NCBI GenBank assembly: GCA_019308525.1
Contig: JAFDIC010000142.1
Span: forward strand, 1 to 9,535
DNA: 9,535 nucleotides
Source: Deltaproteobacteria bacterium
GTDB lineage: Bacteria > Desulfobacterota > DSM-4660 > Desulfatiglandales > HGW-15
Direction: 5' to 3'
Numbering within the stretch: the first letter of the stretch is position 1; the number at the start of each line of letters is the position of its first letter. A model generated the notes under the pieces. The model ran no database searches, was not told where the DNA came from, and saw only the letters and a list, made by a program, of their open reading frames with translations. Shown piece by piece: positions 7,364 through 9,535 of the stretch. Both the position numbers and the translations under genes were made by a program.

Positions 7364-7391
7364 TTGACAGCACAGGGAAAATTCATATAAA
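7364..7391 (+). promoter_or_regulatory. Sigma-70-type promoter of sat
   Basis: A perfect -35 TTGACA (7364-7369) is followed after 16 bases by TATAAA (7386-7391), five of six to the -10 consensus. Transcription would start near 7398, leaving a leader of about 95 bases before the sat ATG. This is the best promoter match in the window. An imperfect inverted repeat GGAAATTTTTCC lies just upstream at 7323-7334. Confidence 0.7.
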
Positions 7392-7396
7392 TGAGC

Positions 7397-7414
7397 TTGT
7401 TAAAAAATGCACAA
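7397..7414 (+). promoter_or_regulatory. Probable Rex (redox repressor) operator at the sat start site
   Basis: TTGTTAAAAAATGCACAA matches the Rex consensus TTGTGAANNNNTTCACAA at 12 of 14 defined positions, with both outer TTGT and ACAA ends intact. It begins five bases after the -10 and covers the predicted transcription start, a standard repressor position. Rex senses the NADH/NAD+ ratio and is known to repress sat in Desulfovibrio vulgaris, so the placement makes biological sense. The site was found by eye. Confidence 0.55.
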
Positions 7415-7491
7415 AGTAATGTTGTAGTAGGACTTATTCCACTGTTAACCTGGATTGAGCAAAAACGCTAGTAATTAAAGGAGGTTGATGT

Positions 7492-8712
7492 ATGTCAGAT
7501 CTTATTGCGCCCCACGGGAAGGAGGAAAGGCTCATGCCCCTGTTGCTGGAGGGAGAGGAACTCCAGGCAGAGACAGATAGGGCAAAGGGCCTCAAGCAAA
7601 TCAGGATAACCACGAGGGAGACTTCAGACCTCATAATGATGGGCATCGGCGCTTTCACGCCTTTGACCGGATTCATGACAAAGGCTGACTGGCAGGGTGT
7701 GTGCGACAAGTTTACCATGGCAGACGGTACCTTCTGGCCAATCCCCATTACCCTCTCCACTGATGATGAAGATCTAAAAGAGGGCGACGAGCTGGCCCTG
7801 GTGGATGATGAGACCGGGACTACAATCGCCACTATGCAGGTATCTGAAAAATACACGATCGACAAGGAGTATGAGTGCAAGGCCGTATTCAGAACCACGG
7901 ACAGCGAGCACCCTGGTGTGGCCAAGGTAATGGCGCAGGGCAAGTACAACCTGGCAGGCCCGGTAAAGGTCATAAGTGAAAGCTATTACCCGGAACAATT
8001 CAAGGGCCTGTACCACAGGCCGGCAGAGTCAAGAAAGATTTTTGAGGAAAAGGGCTGGAAAAAGATTGCAGCCCTCCAGTTGAGGAATCCAATGCACCGC
8101 TCCCATGAATACCTGTCGAAAATCGCCGTGGAAATCATGGATGGTGTGTACATTCACCAGTTGGTGGGGAAGCTGAAACCAGGTGATATCCCGGCCGAAG
8201 TAAGGGTAAGGGCCATCCAGGTCCTTGTTGACAATTATTTCGTAAAGGACACCGTGGTTCAGGGGGGGTATCCCATGGAGATGCGTTACGCAGGCCCCAG
8301 GGAAGCCTTGCTCCACGCGACCTTTCGCCAGAATTACGGCTGTAGCCATATGATCATCGGCCGGGACCACGCAGGGGTGGGGGACTACTACGGTCCCTTC
8401 GATGCCCAGAAGATCTTCGATGAGATACCAAGGGGGGCGCTGAAGTGTCAAAACCTCAACATAGACTGGACGTTTTACTGTTACAAGTGCGAAGGCATGG
8501 CCTCCATGAGGACCTGCCCCCACGGGAAAGACGACAGGTTACTCCTTTCCGGGACCCTGGTGAGGAAGACTCTCTCAGAAGGGGGAGAACTCCCGCCTCA
8601 ATTTTCCCGTCCAGAAGTGCTGGAAATTCTTAAGGAATACTATCAAAGCCTGGAGGAGAAAGTTGAAATCAAGCTTCACGGCGCGGCTACCGGAGAGGTG
8701 GAGAAGAAGTGA
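7492..8712 (+). CDS. sat: Dissimilatory sulfate adenylyltransferase (ATP sulfurylase)
   Basis: Sat is cytoplasmic and makes adenosine phosphosulfate (APS) and pyrophosphate from sulfate and ATP, the activation step of sulfate respiration. The 406-residue length is normal for the single-domain form, and no APS-kinase domain follows. Substrate motifs are intact: [12 protein letters not shown] (196-207) carries the QxRNPxHxxH nucleotide/sulfate signature, and IIGRDHAG (288-295) is the second phosphate-contact motif. C330, C333, C342 and H344 (CYKC...TCPH) form the metal-binding site typical of sulfate-reducer enzymes. The start is clear: AAAGGAGG (7477-7484) lies seven bases before ATG 7492, and the overlapping ATG at 7488 is out of frame. 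The gene has its own promoter and a Rex-like operator. It is followed after 97 bases by aprB, as in many Desulfobacterota, so the genes probably form one operon. Confidence 0.97.
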   Translation: MSDLIAPHGKEERLMPLLLEGEELQAETDRAKGLKQIRITTRETSDLIMMGIGAFTPLTGFMTKADWQGVCDKFTMADGTFWPIPITLSTDDEDLKEGDELALVDDETGTTIATMQVSEKYTIDKEYECKAVFRTTDSEHPGVAKVMAQGKYNLAGPVKVISESYYPEQFKGLYHRPAESRKIFEEKGWKKIAALQLRNPMHRSHEYLSKIAVEIMDGVYIHQLVGKLKPGDIPAEVRVRAIQVLVDNYFVKDTVVQGGYPMEMRYAGPREALLHATFRQNYGCSHMIIGRDHAGVGDYYGPFDAQKIFDEIPRGALKCQNLNIDWTFYCYKCEGMASMRTCPHGKDDRLLLSGTLVRKTLSEGGELPPQFSRPEVLEILKEYYQSLEEKVEIKLHGAATGEVEKK

Positions 8713-8809
8713 GAAATCCTTACTAGAAAGGAGGTGTTAGAAAGGCTTTGTAAATTTGGCTCTTTTACCTATCATCATTCAAAATTTCTAAATTGCGGAG
8801 GTTAAATAA

Positions 8810-9306
8810 ATGCCAAGTTATGTAATCGTTGAAAAATGCGATGGTTGTAAAGGGCAGGACAGGACATCGTTGAAAAATGCGATGGTTGTAAAGGGCAGGA
8901 CAGGACCGCGTGTATGCATATCTGTCCCAACGATTTGATGGTGCTGGACAAGGACGGTTCGGTCACCGGGGCGGAGATGAAGGCATACAATCGTGATCCT
9001 CAGATGTGTTGGGAATGCATGTGTTGTGTGAAACTCTGCCCCCAGCAGGCCATGGATGTCAGGGGATATGCTGACTTCATACCCATGGGAGGCAGTGCCA
9101 CACCCCTAAGGGGCTCTGAAGACATTATGTGGACGGTCAAGTTCCGTGATGGCAGCATCAAGAGGTTCAAGTTCCCCACCAGGACGACACCCGAGGGATC
9201 GGCTGATCCACTGGGCGGATTTCCCACACATGATGATCTGAACAGCCAAGCGTTGGCAACAGAGCCGGCATCCCTGGGATTGGATGCCGTTCCCACACCG
9301 AAGTAA
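8810..9306 (+). pseudogene. aprB: APS reductase beta subunit gene, frameshifted by a 41-bp tandem duplication
   Basis: AprB carries two [4Fe-4S] clusters and passes electrons to the FAD of AprA for reduction of APS to sulfite. The start ATG 8810 has GGAGG at 8797-8801. Reading on gives MPSYVIVEKCDGCKGQDRT, then a repeated 41-bp block shifts the frame and a TGA at 8936-8938 ends a 42-residue product. Deleting one copy restores 151 residues: cluster I cysteines 10, 13, 21 and 25 (CDGCKGQDRTACMHICP), cluster II cysteines 53, 56, 59 and 63 (CWECMCCVKLCP), and the long AprA-embracing tail with MWTVKFRDGSIKRFKFPTRTT. The correct downstream frame is open only from 8851 and has no ATG, GTG or TTG before ATG 8914, so an internal restart would lose all four cluster I cysteines but the last. 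It is either truly broken or wrongly assembled. aprA follows after 20 bases. Confidence 0.9.
8825..8906 (+). repeat. Perfect 41-bp direct tandem duplication inside aprB
   Basis: Positions 8825-8865 and 8866-8906 are identical over all 41 bases, starting ATCGTTGAAAAATGCGATGG. Each copy encodes the first cluster-binding pair CDGC. As 41 is not a multiple of three, the duplication breaks the reading frame. Perfect identity implies that it is very recent or technical. Confidence 0.97.
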
Positions 9307-9326
9307 AGAAAGGGAGGTAAAGAAAT

Positions 9327-9535
9327 ATGGTAGATTTTGAAACAGTAGAAGTTAACACCGATCTCCTTATAGTTGGTGGGGGATTCTCGGCATGTGGCGC
9401 GGCCACGGAGGCCGCCTACTGGGCAAAGAAGCACGGGCTCAAGGTGACCATGGTAGACAAGGCTGCCACCGATAGAAGCGGAGCCGTTGCAATGGGCCTC
9501 TCGGCCATCAACCAGTATGTCGGTGTTAAGGATGG
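9327..9535 (+). CDS. aprA: APS reductase alpha subunit, N-terminal 69 codons (runs off window)
   Basis: AprA is the FAD-bearing catalytic subunit that reduces APS to sulfite and AMP in the cytoplasm. Only about 69 of some 650 residues are present. The start ATG 9327 has AGGGAGG at 9311-9317, nine bases upstream. The N-terminus VNTDLLIVGGGFSACGAATE (residues 9-28) holds the FAD dinucleotide-binding GxGxxxC pattern, and the stretch VTMVDKAATDRSGAVAMGLS (41-60) matches the AprA signature VDKAAxxRSGAVAxGLSAIN. The pairing with aprB 20 bases upstream confirms identity. Its N-terminus shows the same fold as the minus-strand flavoprotein at 2318-4057, but the two are clearly different proteins. The reading frame is intact as far as visible. 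Confidence 0.96.
   Translation, partial: MVDFETVEVNTDLLIVGGGFSACGAATEAAYWAKKHGLKVTMVDKAATDRSGAVAMGLSAINQYVGVKD

Noticed and set aside
8914..9306. Short aprB starting at ATG 8914 as an intact gene
   Set aside because: It has no ribosome site and lacks three of the four cluster I cysteines, so it is the remainder of a frameshifted gene rather than a real shorter form.

Overview
The window most likely comes from a sulfate-reducing bacterium of the Desulfobacterota (former Deltaproteobacteria). The right end carries sat, aprB and the start of aprA on the plus strand, in the order typical of dissimilatory sulfate reducers. AprB ends in the long tail found in sulfate-reducer AprB. The species cannot be named from this window.

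Layout. Positions 1-590 (minus) hold the N-terminal 196 residues of a periplasmic solute-binding protein of a tripartite tricarboxylate transporter (TctC family). Positions 705-4887 (minus) hold a tight three-gene cluster. In transcription order these are a cytidylate-kinase-like protein with a C-terminal BON-like segment, an AprA/fumarate-reductase-family flavoprotein of unknown substrate, and a GltD/NfnB-like FAD-NAD(P) oxidoreductase with iron-sulfur motifs at both ends. The second and third genes overlap through a TTGA stop/start. Positions 5255-6466 (minus) hold an exported or membrane-anchored TPR protein. Positions 6467-7491 carry no convincing gene but hold a strong terminator-like hairpin, a sigma-70-type promoter and a good match to a Rex operator directly in front of sat. 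Positions 7492-8712 (plus) are sat, 8810-9306 aprB and 9327 to the end the start of aprA.

How the genes work together. Sat activates sulfate to adenosine phosphosulfate (APS), and AprBA reduces APS to sulfite and AMP using electrons that usually come from the Qmo complex, which would lie beyond the right edge. The Rex-like site would tie sat transcription to the NADH/NAD+ ratio. The minus-strand cluster resembles a separate redox module: NAD(P)H could be oxidised by the Fe-S oxidoreductase and the electrons passed to the AprA-like flavoprotein, or the reverse, acting on a carboxylate possibly imported by the TctC system. That link is inferred from gene order only.

The most striking observation is in aprB. 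A perfect 41-bp direct tandem duplication (8825-8865 and 8866-8906) shifts the frame after codon 19. As written, aprB encodes only a 42-residue peptide. Removing one copy restores a normal 151-residue AprB with all eight cluster cysteines. It is either a recent inactivating mutation in an otherwise well-kept sulfate-respiration operon or an assembly error.
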